The notes under the pieces were generated by a model that ran no database searches, was not told where the DNA came from, and worked only from the letters and a program-made list of their open reading frames with translations. A DNA stretch of 64,000 bases. It comes from Roseburia_C sp031555935. GTDB lineage: Bacteria > Bacillota > Clostridia > Lachnospirales > Lachnospiraceae. Made by a program: the position numbers and the translations under genes. This document shows, in pieces, positions 51,536 through 59,108 of this stretch; within the stretch, counting starts at the first letter, position 1, and each line of letters starts with the position of its first letter. The stretch covers positions 1 through 64,000 of the forward strand of contig JAVBTX010000035.1 of assembly GCA_031555935.1 (NCBI GenBank). Direction: 5' to 3'.

Positions 51536-52702
51536 ATGAAAAATTTAATCAATGCTAGAATTGCCAGTCTGGCTGAAAAGTCAGTTCTCAAGATTCCGGC
51601 AAACTATGACACAGATGTATCCCATCTGTTGGTTGATTTGCAAAGACAAGAATCATTGGTGCGATTTGTACCACTGAAACGTGCAGTTGCGATGGCGGCA
51701 GTATTTGTATTTGTTTTTAATGTAGGTGTATATGCAACAGTTCATTACGTTCAGGAACGAATGGATGCAATGGGTAGCAATGAAAAAAGTAGCTACGTAG
51801 AGAATCTGCAAAATGCAGAGGTTGACGTTGATAAGTATTCTAGGCCATTGACAACAGAAGAGATGAAGAAGCTTGAGAGGTTACGTATTGATTATGAATC
51901 AAAGGCAGTAGTCCCAGAGGGTGAGCTACTGCAAGTGGATTCAGAGGATGAGGTACAAGCAGATAGATTGTGCTTTGTGACAGCAACGAGTACCTTTTAC
52001 TTTCCCAAACGGGAATCGACTGCGGAAGAATTACTTCAATTTCTAGATTTTTATTATAAACGAGATTATAGTATTTTGGATGCAAATATGGGGCAACTGA
52101 CCAATCAGAAAGTAGCAAATGTTGATGCTGGTTATATTGTGACTGCCAAGGAGGCGACCCAGACGGCTTCGCAGTTGTTAGAAGATATTTATGGAATCGT
52201 TGTAACTGGAGACAATTATAGTGCAGAATTAAAGCATTATAATGCTGAGATTATGGATGATATGTATTGGATTACATTTCCGCAGCTTGGTAATGCGTAC
52301 TTGTTCGCAATTGATGCAAATAGTGGAGGGCTGAAATCCTTGCGGTATCAGAGTACCGCATCAACGACTGCCGAGTTAGTAGTAGATCAAGCTTCTTATC
52401 TGGAGATTTATGAAAAAATAAAGGATTTGTTGTCAGCAAATCTTTTGAAAGAGCGAGATATTGAAAATGTATATTTGGAATATTTATATGATGCGTCATC
52501 TGTCTTGTACCATGACACGATTCAATATTATTTTGAGTTAGAGGATGGAAGTGGATATAACATTACATATAATTGTAAGAACCAAGTGATACAGAGCATC
52601 TTGTCGGTTGAAAATAGTACTAATTTAAAACAAAGTCTAGAGAAAAATGCAGAATATTGCCAGATACATAATTTGGAACAAAAAATTCTTACCATTCAAT
52701 GA
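51536..52702 (+). CDS. Probable membrane anti-sigma factor
   Basis: A 388-aa protein with a cytoplasmic N-terminus (1-57), one membrane helix (about 60-78, AVAMAAVFVFVFNVGVYA) and an extracytoplasmic domain of about 310 residues without cysteine-zinc ZAS motif. Position right after an ECF sigma gene and topology point to an anti-sigma role: the N-terminus would hold the sigma factor until an outside signal releases it. The extracellular part is not a family I can name. SD AGTAGGA is modest. Confidence 0.78.
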   Translation: MKNLINARIASLAEKSVLKIPANYDTDVSHLLVDLQRQESLVRFVPLKRAVAMAAVFVFVFNVGVYATVHYVQERMDAMGSNEKSSYVENLQNAEVDVDKYSRPLTTEEMKKLERLRIDYESKAVVPEGELLQVDSEDEVQADRLCFVTATSTFYFPKRESTAEELLQFLDFYYKRDYSILDANMGQLTNQKVANVDAGYIVTAKEATQTASQLLEDIYGIVVTGDNYSAELKHYNAEIMDDMYWITFPQLGNAYLFAIDANSGGLKSLRYQSTASTTAELVVDQASYLEIYEKIKDLLSANLLKERDIENVYLEYLYDASSVLYHDTIQYYFELEDGSGYNITYNCKNQVIQSILSVENSTNLKQSLEKNAEYCQIHNLEQKILTIQ

Positions 52703-52769
52703 TTGTAAAAGGTGAACCTATGTTTCTCCTTATACAATAGATTAATTACAACAAAGGAGGAACTTAGTA

Positions 52770-53180
52770 TTGAAGAAAAGACTAAGTAAAAGAATTGGCT
52801 GCTTAATGCTTGTACTATGCCTATTTGGATTAGAATGCAATGCCATAAGCGCCAGAGAATTACCGGTATTAATTACCGCACAGACAGACCTCACGGATTT
52901 AGCACAATATGATACCGATGGTGATGGTCTGATTGCCGCCATTGTGATTGGCTCTGAACCAAGTGAAAACAGTGGTGGTATAAGACCAATGTCTTCGGTT
53001 GGAGATAATGGTGTGCGATTACGCAGTGCTCCAAACACGAGTGCTACCGTTTTAGAATTAATGTATGAGGGCGAGTATGTATTTGTAGACCTCAATAAAA
53101 ATATAGCGGGATGGTATTATTTGCAGCGTTTCAAAACCGGCACTTGGGGCTATGCAAGCTCGTTATATATTTATGCGTAA
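52770..53180 (+). CDS. Small secreted SH3-domain protein
   Basis: A 136-aa exported protein. Signal peptide about 1-28, a calcium-loop-like DTDGDGLIAAIV near residue 48, and a bacterial SH3 domain (about 75-136) with VRLRSAPNTSATVLELM, WYYL and WGYASSLYIY. SH3b domains bind peptidoglycan peptides. The start is TTG with a strong SD (AAAGGAGG nine bases upstream). It follows the sigma/anti-sigma pair by 67 bp and may be its target or envelope sensor. A strong terminator follows. Confidence 0.82.
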   Translation: MKKRLSKRIGCLMLVLCLFGLECNAISARELPVLITAQTDLTDLAQYDTDGDGLIAAIVIGSEPSENSGGIRPMSSVGDNGVRLRSAPNTSATVLELMYEGEYVFVDLNKNIAGWYYLQRFKTGTWGYASSLYIYA

Positions 53181-53200
53181 TAAGAAATAATTTATCGAAC

Positions 53201-53238
53201 AATAATGGAGACGGTTTAATTAAGCTGTCTCCATTATT
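53201..53238. terminator. Bidirectional terminator between the SH3 gene and the DUF2935 gene
   Basis: AATAATGGAGAC pairs perfectly with GTCTCCATTATT across a 14-base loop, between convergent genes. Confidence 0.88.
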
Positions 53239-53272
53239 ATATTCAAAAAAGACTAGCAGTATTGAGCCAACC

Positions 53273-54184
53273 CTAAGGAGTCAACGACTGATTCAACAAC
53301 CGAATATAATGATTTGCCTCCCGCAGTACATGGTCTGCTAACAGTGGCAGAATAATCGAGCGAATCCGACACTGATTAATACCAATTGTACCCTGCTCTT
53401 TGAAATCCCGATATTCGATCGTTTCTTCTAGTGTAGATGTAGTAATCTCCTTCATACTAGCCTCAAAAGCCGTCCGAGTTGCTGTTATCAATTCGGAGTA
53501 ATCGGTCGCATAATGATTTGCGGTCTGAATCAGCCGGTTTTCCGATGGGTCAAGTAGTCCACGGATAAACATCGCATGTTCCATCATAATTTGATCCCAG
53601 AAAAGTTCGGTTTCTTTTAAATTTTCATCAATCGACATACCATTTTCCAGATTGGAAATGTGCTCACGGTATAATTTGGCTTCGCGCAGAATGTGGTCAA
53701 TAAGTAGAGGATAATTAGCGGTAAACATATTACAGGAAAGGACCTGATTCAAAATGTTTGCCTTAAAATCAATGTAGGAATCCAAATACTGCATAGTGTT
53801 AGAATTTAGCTCCCTGATACTTTCGGTTAACTCGGGGGTAATCTGTGGGTTAGTGCTGCCGGTCAAGCGGCTTTCTTCCGTTGTGATGTTAGTATCAATT
53901 AAAATACCAGTAAAATGCTGCGTCTTTTGCTCACTGCCAAAGGTATAATCGGTTACCAACTCACCAGAAGTAATAACACTTGGACGGATAATACCATTTG
54001 CCAACGAAACTGCATTTTGCAAAATAATTTCAAATAGTTCCTGATACTGTCTGGCGGCATCGGTAAAATCTGGGTTGGCGGGCGTAAACCCAGCCGTTAG
54101 AAAAATGGCGTGCTCCTTCATAATACGCCCAAAAAACAGGTGCAATTCAAGAGATTGGGAAACATATTCTTGTTGACTAATCAT
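53273..54184 (-). CDS. DUF2935 domain protein (putative metal-binding helical bundle)
   Basis: A 303-aa cytoplasmic protein made of two similar halves. Each half carries an E-H pair at the start (IMKEHAIFLTAGF; IMMEHAMFIRGLLDP) and a D-H/E/H set later (LLIDHILREAKLYREHI; LLADHVLREANHYIRLL). This is the DUF2935 pattern, predicting four-helix bundles that may bind a metal through His and Glu. The function is not established. The gene stands alone on the minus strand. Confidence 0.88.
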   Translation of the reverse strand: MISQQEYVSQSLELHLFFGRIMKEHAIFLTAGFTPANPDFTDAARQYQELFEIILQNAVSLANGIIRPSVITSGELVTDYTFGSEQKTQHFTGILIDTNITTEESRLTGSTNPQITPELTESIRELNSNTMQYLDSYIDFKANILNQVLSCNMFTANYPLLIDHILREAKLYREHISNLENGMSIDENLKETELFWDQIMMEHAMFIRGLLDPSENRLIQTANHYATDYSELITATRTAFEASMKEITTSTLEETIEYRDFKEQGTIGINQCRIRSIILPLLADHVLREANHYIRLLNQSLTP

Positions 54185-54295
54185 AATAAAGCTCCTTCAT
54201 TTTCTTGTATATGATATGTTATGATAAGATATATGTGTAATAGAATAGAAAGAAGGTATGCCCTCATTTTGAGGACCAAATAAACTTAAGTAATA

Positions 54296-54331
54296 AACGC
54301 TCTTGTATATTAAACAGTATATAAGAGTGTT
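54296..54331 (+). terminator. Orphan terminator-like hairpin
   Basis: AACGCTCTT and AAGAGTGTT arms with TATA pairing close a loop and are followed by ATTTTTG. No gene precedes it on the plus strand. A short transcript starting near 54220 and ending here is possible; a smaller hairpin (CCTCATTTTGAGG) lies at about 54261. Confidence 0.5.
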
Positions 54332-54365
54332 ATTTTTGTGTCATAAGGTGTCAATAAATGTTGGC

Positions 54366-54608
54366 TTTGTCGTATTGTATCAATGCCCCGCCCAGATTTG
54401 TGACTATGGAAGAGGGTTAGAGCTACTTAGTATTCTATCAACGTCCAGCAATGCCCCGACATGGACGTCGGGGCAAGGTGCAGGGCGCCAGGACGGCGCC
54501 TCTAAGCCGTTTGCGTGGCAATCCACAACCCTAACTTAGAATACTTAGAAGCTCTTACCCTCGCACATCGGAACAAATCTGGGCGGGGCATTGATACAAT
54601 ACGACAAA
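54366..54608. repeat. 243-bp palindromic element of unknown type
   Basis: Perfect 36-bp terminal inverted repeats (54366-54401 and 54573-54608, containing CAATGCCCCGCCCAGATTTG) enclose a second pair of 26-bp arms (54412-54437 / 54537-54562, 23 of 26 paired). The centre has two GC-rich hairpins (TGCCCCGAC with GTCGGGGCA at 54452-54475; GGCGCC with GGCGCC at 54484-54500). No credible ORF. It is much richer in GC than its surroundings. Candidate identities are a miniature inverted-repeat element or a structured RNA. No clear target-site duplication flanks it. Confidence 0.8.
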
Positions 54609-54623
54609 TCACAACCTTAATTT

Positions 54624-54673
54624 CCCCCCCCCAAAAATGTTTTACAAACAATTTACACAACCATGAATATAAA
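54624..54673 (+). promoter_or_regulatory. Pho box and promoter of the pst operon, with a C9 tract
   Basis: TTTACA (54641-54646), AACAA, TTTACA (54652-54657) is a textbook PhoP/PhoB direct repeat with an 11-bp period; TATAAA (54668-54673) follows 10 bp later as the -10. A run of nine C residues (54624-54632) lies just upstream. Activation by the PhoB-like regulator encoded at 60885 under phosphate starvation is inferred. Confidence 0.78.
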
Positions 54674-54752
54674 TTTTACCTCCCCAAAGTATCCTAAATT
54701 TGTACCGAAGAGTGAAAACAAAAAAAGAAAGATATTAATGGAGGAAATTAAT

Positions 54753-55724
54753 ATGAAGAAGTTATTGGCAATGATGCTGACAGGAGCATTATTAGTAGGA
54801 ACCTTAACAGGATGTGGAAATGCAGCAAACAACAACAATGCAGGAGCAAATGCAAACACACCATCACAGCAGGATGACAGCGCCGACAAAGATGCAAAAG
54901 ATACACCAGAAGTAAGCGATAGCGCATCCAGCTTTGATGCAGAAGAATATATCAGCATCGTCTCTCGTGAAGACGGTTCTGGAACAAGAGGAGCGTTCAT
55001 CGAATTGTTCGGTATCGAACAGAAGGATGAAAACGGAGATAAAATCGACTATACAACCGATGAAGCAATCATCACCAACAGCACCGAGGTAATGTTAACA
55101 TCAGTAGCAGGTAATGAATACGCAATCGGTTATGTATCACTTGGTTCATTAAACGAAACCGTAAAAGCATTGAAGATTGACGGAAACGAAGCAACCGTAG
55201 ATAACATCAAAAGTGGTACTTACACCATATCCCGTCCATTTAACATTGCAACCAAGGATGGCGTAAGTGAAGTCGCACAGGATTTCATCAACTATATCTT
55301 AAGTGCTGACGCACAGAGTGTAATCGAAGGCAAAGGATATATTTCAGTATCCGAGGCAGAAGCATTTACATCAAACAATGCAACCGGAAAAATCGTTGTT
55401 GCTGGTTCATCTTCTGTAACGCCAGTAATGGAGAAGTTAATGGAAGCTTACTTGGAAATCAACAGCGGTGCTGAAATCGAGATTCAGGAAAGTGATTCAA
55501 CAACCGGTATGACTGCAACAATGGAAGGAACGTGTGATATTGGAATGGCATCCCGCGAATTGAAAGACAGCGAAGTAGAAGCAGGATTAACAAGCACAAT
55601 CATTGCAATGGATGGTATTGCCGTAATCGTTAACCAGAACTGCCCAATTGATGACCTGACAACAGAAGATGTTATGAACATCTATACCGGCGTAAATACA
55701 ACTTGGGATACAGTCATCAAATAA
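54753..55724 (+). CDS. pstS: Phosphate-binding lipoprotein PstS, circularly permuted
   Basis: A 323-aa phosphate-binding lipoprotein with lipobox LTGC at about residue 20. The order of conserved segments is reversed relative to classical PstS: SREDGSGTRGAF, normally in the C-terminal half, comes first (about residue 71), and GSSSVTPVMEKL with DIGMASRELK, normally N-terminal, comes second (from about 215). The protein ends at DVMNIYTGVNTTWDTVIK, where the classical chain would continue to SRED. All phosphate-site segments are present, so binding is likely intact. ATG at 54753 has GGAGG eight bases upstream. It heads the pst operon. Confidence 0.92.
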   Translation: MKKLLAMMLTGALLVGTLTGCGNAANNNNAGANANTPSQQDDSADKDAKDTPEVSDSASSFDAEEYISIVSREDGSGTRGAFIELFGIEQKDENGDKIDYTTDEAIITNSTEVMLTSVAGNEYAIGYVSLGSLNETVKALKIDGNEATVDNIKSGTYTISRPFNIATKDGVSEVAQDFINYILSADAQSVIEGKGYISVSEAEAFTSNNATGKIVVAGSSSVTPVMEKLMEAYLEINSGAEIEIQESDSTTGMTATMEGTCDIGMASRELKDSEVEAGLTSTIIAMDGIAVIVNQNCPIDDLTTEDVMNIYTGVNTTWDTVIK

Positions 55725-55767
55725 TAAATCTGAGTCCTAGATATGATAAGGTCGATTGGAGATAAGA

Positions 55768-56622
55768 ATGAACGATAAAAAAGAAAAAATCATGCAAATT
55801 GTCTTCTTACTAACTGCCAGTGTTTCCATCCTGGCAGTTGCCTTAATCTGTGTGTTCTTGTTTGTGAATGGTTTTCCAGCACTAAAAGAAATCGGATTAG
55901 GAAAATTTTTGTTGGGCCAGGCATGGAAACCGGGAAATGACAAGTATGGTGTCTTTCCAATGATTGTGGGAAGCTTATATATCACCGCGGGAGCAATTGT
56001 TATTGGCGTACCAATTGGTATCTTGACCGCAATATTTATGGCAAGATTCTGTCCAAAGAAAATATATACAATATTAAAACCGATGGTTAACTTGTTAGCT
56101 GGTATACCATCCATTGTATATGGATTTTTTGGATTAGTTGTGCTTGTGCCATTTATCAGAGAGCATTTTAAAGGCGATGGAAACAATATTTTGACGGCCT
56201 CAATCCTACTTGGCATAATGATACTGCCAACGATTATCAGTGTATCGGAGTCCGCAATTCGAGCCGTTCCGGAAAGCTATTATGAAGGTTCCCTGGCACT
56301 TGGGGCAACCCATGAAAGAAGTGTCTTTTTAACGATTGTACCGGCGGCAAAATCAGGTATCTTGGCGGCAATCATCCTTGGTGTTGGTCGGGCGATTGGC
56401 GAAACAATGGCGGTTATAATGGTAGCCGGAAATCAAGCCAGAGTGCCGGACAGCATTTTCAAAGGGGTGCGGACATTGACGACAAACATTGTAATGGAAA
56501 TGGGTTATGCGACTGATTTACATCGAGAAGCATTAATTGCAACCGGTGTAGTATTGTTTGTCTTTATTTTAATAATTAACTTATCCTTCTCAATGATAAA
56601 ACGGAGGTCAGCAAAAGCATGA
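55768..56622 (+). CDS. pstC: Phosphate ABC transporter permease PstC
   Basis: A 284-aa inner-membrane permease with six membrane segments and the binding-protein-dependent transport signature EGSLALGATHERSVFLTIVPAA (the EAA loop contacting PstB). PstC-specific features include VYGFFGLVVLVPFI and GRAIGETMAVIMVAGN. The ATG at 55768 with TGGAGA upstream is preferred to a TTG four codons earlier. It overlaps pstA by 4 bp (ATGA). Confidence 0.95.
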   Translation: MNDKKEKIMQIVFLLTASVSILAVALICVFLFVNGFPALKEIGLGKFLLGQAWKPGNDKYGVFPMIVGSLYITAGAIVIGVPIGILTAIFMARFCPKKIYTILKPMVNLLAGIPSIVYGFFGLVVLVPFIREHFKGDGNNILTASILLGIMILPTIISVSESAIRAVPESYYEGSLALGATHERSVFLTIVPAAKSGILAAIILGVGRAIGETMAVIMVAGNQARVPDSIFKGVRTLTTNIVMEMGYATDLHREALIATGVVLFVFILIINLSFSMIKRRSAKA

Positions 56623-57539
56623 GTGAAGCGGTTGTAAGACAAAAAATTACAAAAGAGGAACCGATTATCAAAGCGATCAATAAGCAGTCGGTTCAGAATA
56701 AATTAAAATCCTATATCAGACATCCAGGTTCATTGCTGTTATGGTTATTGGTATTGATATCAGCCGTAATAACTGCTGGCATACTAATATTTTTGATTGG
56801 ATATATTTTGGTTCATGGGGTTCCTTATTTGACCAAGGAATTATTTGCTTGGAAATACACATCGGATAATGTCTCAATGATGCCGGCATTAATTAATACT
56901 GTGATTATGACCTTGGTATCACTGGCACTGGCAGTTCCATTTGGAATTGGTTCGGCCATTTATCTTGTGGAATATGCAAAGCGCGGCAATAAATTTGTTG
57001 AAGTAATTCGGGTAACCGCGGAGACACTGACGGGAATCCCATCCATCATTTATGGTTTGTTCGGTATGTTGTTTTTTGGCACAACACTAAAATGGGGCTA
57101 TTCGATGCTGTCCGGTGCATGTACGCTGGCCATCATGGTATTGCCAGTTATTATGCGAACAACCGAGGAAGCCCTAATCGCCGTACCGGATTCTTACCGG
57201 GAAGGAAGCTTTGGGCTAGGAGCCGGAAGACTGCGAACGGTATTTCGGATTGTCCTTCCAGCGGCAATACCAGGAATCATGTCCGGCGTTATCCTATCAA
57301 TCGGACGTATCGTTGGCGAAACAGCAGCCCTGATTTATACTGCCGGAACCATCGCGAAGGTAGCAGGAAACTTGATGAACTCCGGCCGAACGCTGGCAAT
57401 CCATATGTACTCCCTATCAAGAGAGGGAATGCATACGAATGAAGCATACGCAACAGCGGTAATTTTACTGCTAATTGTATTCTTAATCAATGGATTATCG
57501 GGACTAGTGGCAAAGAAGTTCACGAGAGGAGATGAATAG
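56619..57539 (+). CDS. pstA: Phosphate ABC transporter permease PstA
   Basis: A 306-aa permease with six membrane segments and the EAA-type loop EGSFGLGAGRLRTVFRIVLPAA, plus PstA motifs GIPSIIYGLFGMLFF and GRIVGETAALIYTAG. It has a soluble N-terminal extension of about 40 residues. Start overlaps the pstC stop; pstB follows after 2 bp. It forms the membrane channel with PstC. Confidence 0.95.
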   Translation: MSEAVVRQKITKEEPIIKAINKQSVQNKLKSYIRHPGSLLLWLLVLISAVITAGILIFLIGYILVHGVPYLTKELFAWKYTSDNVSMMPALINTVIMTLVSLALAVPFGIGSAIYLVEYAKRGNKFVEVIRVTAETLTGIPSIIYGLFGMLFFGTTLKWGYSMLSGACTLAIMVLPVIMRTTEEALIAVPDSYREGSFGLGAGRLRTVFRIVLPAAIPGIMSGVILSIGRIVGETAALIYTAGTIAKVAGNLMNSGRTLAIHMYSLSREGMHTNEAYATAVILLLIVFLINGLSGLVAKKFTRGDE

Positions 57540-57541
57540 AC

Positions 57542-58303
57542 ATGACAGAAGCAAGAAGTAAATTTTGCGTGAAGGATTTGAATCTATATTATGGCGATTT
57601 TCACGCGTTAAAAGATATTGATATGGAATTAGAAAAAAATGAGATATCCGCATTCATTGGACCGAGTGGCTGCGGTAAATCAACCTTCTTAAAAAGCCTA
57701 AATCGAATGAATGATTTGGTCGAGGGGTGTAAAATCACCGGTAATGTACGCCTGGATGGTGAAGATATCTATGGTGGAATGGATGTCAGCCATTTACGGA
57801 AACGGGTTGGAATGGTATTCCAGAAACCAAATCCATTTCCTATGAGCGTCTATGACAATGTGGCTTATGGACCGAGAACACACGGCATCCACAGCAAAGC
57901 AAAATTAGATGAAATTGTTGAAACATCCTTGCGCAATGCCGCAATCTGGGATGAATTAAAAGACCGTTTGAAAAAAAGTGCGTTAGGTCTATCTGGTGGA
58001 CAGCAGCAGAGACTTTGCATCGCCAGAGCATTGGCGGTACAGCCAGAAGTAATATTGATGGATGAACCAACATCAGCATTGGACCCGATTTCTACTTCTA
58101 AAATAGAAGACTTAGTAATTGAACTGAAAAAGGATTATACCATTATTATGGTAACTCATAATATGCAGCAGGCAACCCGCGTATCTGATAAGACGGTATT
58201 TTTCTTATTAGGAGAAGTGATTGAAAGCGGAAGGACCGAGGAGCTGTTCTCGATGCCGAGAGATAAGCGCACAGAGGATTATATCACAGGGAGGTTCGGT
58301 TAA
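57542..58303 (+). CDS. pstB: Phosphate ABC transporter ATPase PstB
   Basis: A 253-aa ABC ATPase: Walker A GPSGCGKST (40-48), signature LSGGQQQRLCIARAL, Walker B VILMDEPTSALD and H-loop VTHNM. PstB-type sequence LNRMNDLVEGCKITG follows Walker A. It powers phosphate import through PstCA and also takes part in signalling to PhoR via PhoU. The stop is directly followed by the phoU start. Confidence 0.97.
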   Translation: MTEARSKFCVKDLNLYYGDFHALKDIDMELEKNEISAFIGPSGCGKSTFLKSLNRMNDLVEGCKITGNVRLDGEDIYGGMDVSHLRKRVGMVFQKPNPFPMSVYDNVAYGPRTHGIHSKAKLDEIVETSLRNAAIWDELKDRLKKSALGLSGGQQQRLCIARALAVQPEVILMDEPTSALDPISTSKIEDLVIELKKDYTIIMVTHNMQQATRVSDKTVFFLLGEVIESGRTEELFSMPRDKRTEDYITGRFG

Positions 58304-58948
58304 ATGCGTAATCGTTTTGATAAACAGATAGAATTGTTAAATAATCAGTTAATAGAGATGGGCAGTATGATTGAAAGTGCCATCGAAATGGCAGTATCAG
58401 CATTGGTGACCCAGAACGTTGATAAAGCAAATGAAGCAATTATTTTTGATGAAGATATAAATGAGATGGAAAAACAAATTGAGGGACTTTGCATGAAGCT
58501 GTTATTGCAGCAGCAGCCAGTGGCAAAGGACTTAAGACTGATTTCATCCGCGCTGAAAATGATTACCGACATGGAACGGATTGGCGACCATGCGGCAGAC
58601 ATCTCAGAAATGACCATCTTAATGGCGGGCACACCGTATATTGTCAACCCGAAACACATTCAGGGCATGGCCAAGGAAACCACCGACATGGTAATCAAAA
58701 GTGTCAATGCATTTGTAAATAAAGATATTGGATTAGCCAGAGCGGTGATTGACCAGGATGATGTCGTTGATAATTTATTTATGCAAGTAAAGCAGGAGTT
58801 GATAACCTTGATTAACCAGAACGCTGAATATGGTGAGCAGGCCACCGATATTCTGATGGTTGCAAAATATTTTGAGCGAATTGGCGACCATGCAACGAAC
58901 ATTGCAGAATGGGTAATTTACTCGATGACCGGAAAACATGATGACTAA
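58304..58948 (+). CDS. phoU: Phosphate signalling protein PhoU
   Basis: A 214-aa protein made of two three-helix bundles with the metal-binding motifs of PhoU, DMERIGDHAADISE in the first half and YFERIGDHATNIAEW in the second. It relays the state of the Pst transporter to the PhoR kinase and keeps the Pho regulon off when phosphate is plentiful. It abuts pstB without a gap and ends the pst operon. Confidence 0.96.
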   Translation: MRNRFDKQIELLNNQLIEMGSMIESAIEMAVSALVTQNVDKANEAIIFDEDINEMEKQIEGLCMKLLLQQQPVAKDLRLISSALKMITDMERIGDHAADISEMTILMAGTPYIVNPKHIQGMAKETTDMVIKSVNAFVNKDIGLARAVIDQDDVVDNLFMQVKQELITLINQNAEYGEQATDILMVAKYFERIGDHATNIAEWVIYSMTGKHDD

Positions 58949-59007
58949 AAAAGAAAAATTTTAAGATACAAAAAATGAATAAAATCCTGCTATTTTACAA
59001 ATTAGTC

Positions 59008-59036
59008 TTGTCAAATACATATAAACTGTATTATGT
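59008..59036 (+). promoter_or_regulatory. Promoter candidate for the Na/Pi cotransporter operon
   Basis: TTGTCA (59008-59013) is followed by TATTAT at 15 bp or TTATGT at 17 bp. No clear Pho box is present, though TTTACA occurs at 58994. Confidence 0.45.
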
Positions 59037-59108
59037 TAGATATGTATGCAATTCATTAATTTGTGAAAACTAAAGAAGACGAGGACGTCACTTTAAGAGG
59101 AGGATTTC

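Noticed and set aside
54366..54608. Palindromic element as an integron attC site
   Set aside because: It is longer and more symmetrical than attC sites, lacks a recognisable core site, and no integrase gene is present in the window.
54303..54697. Short plus-strand frames across the palindromic element
   Set aside because: They run through the inverted repeat arms, have no ribosome site, and their content is dictated by the palindrome.
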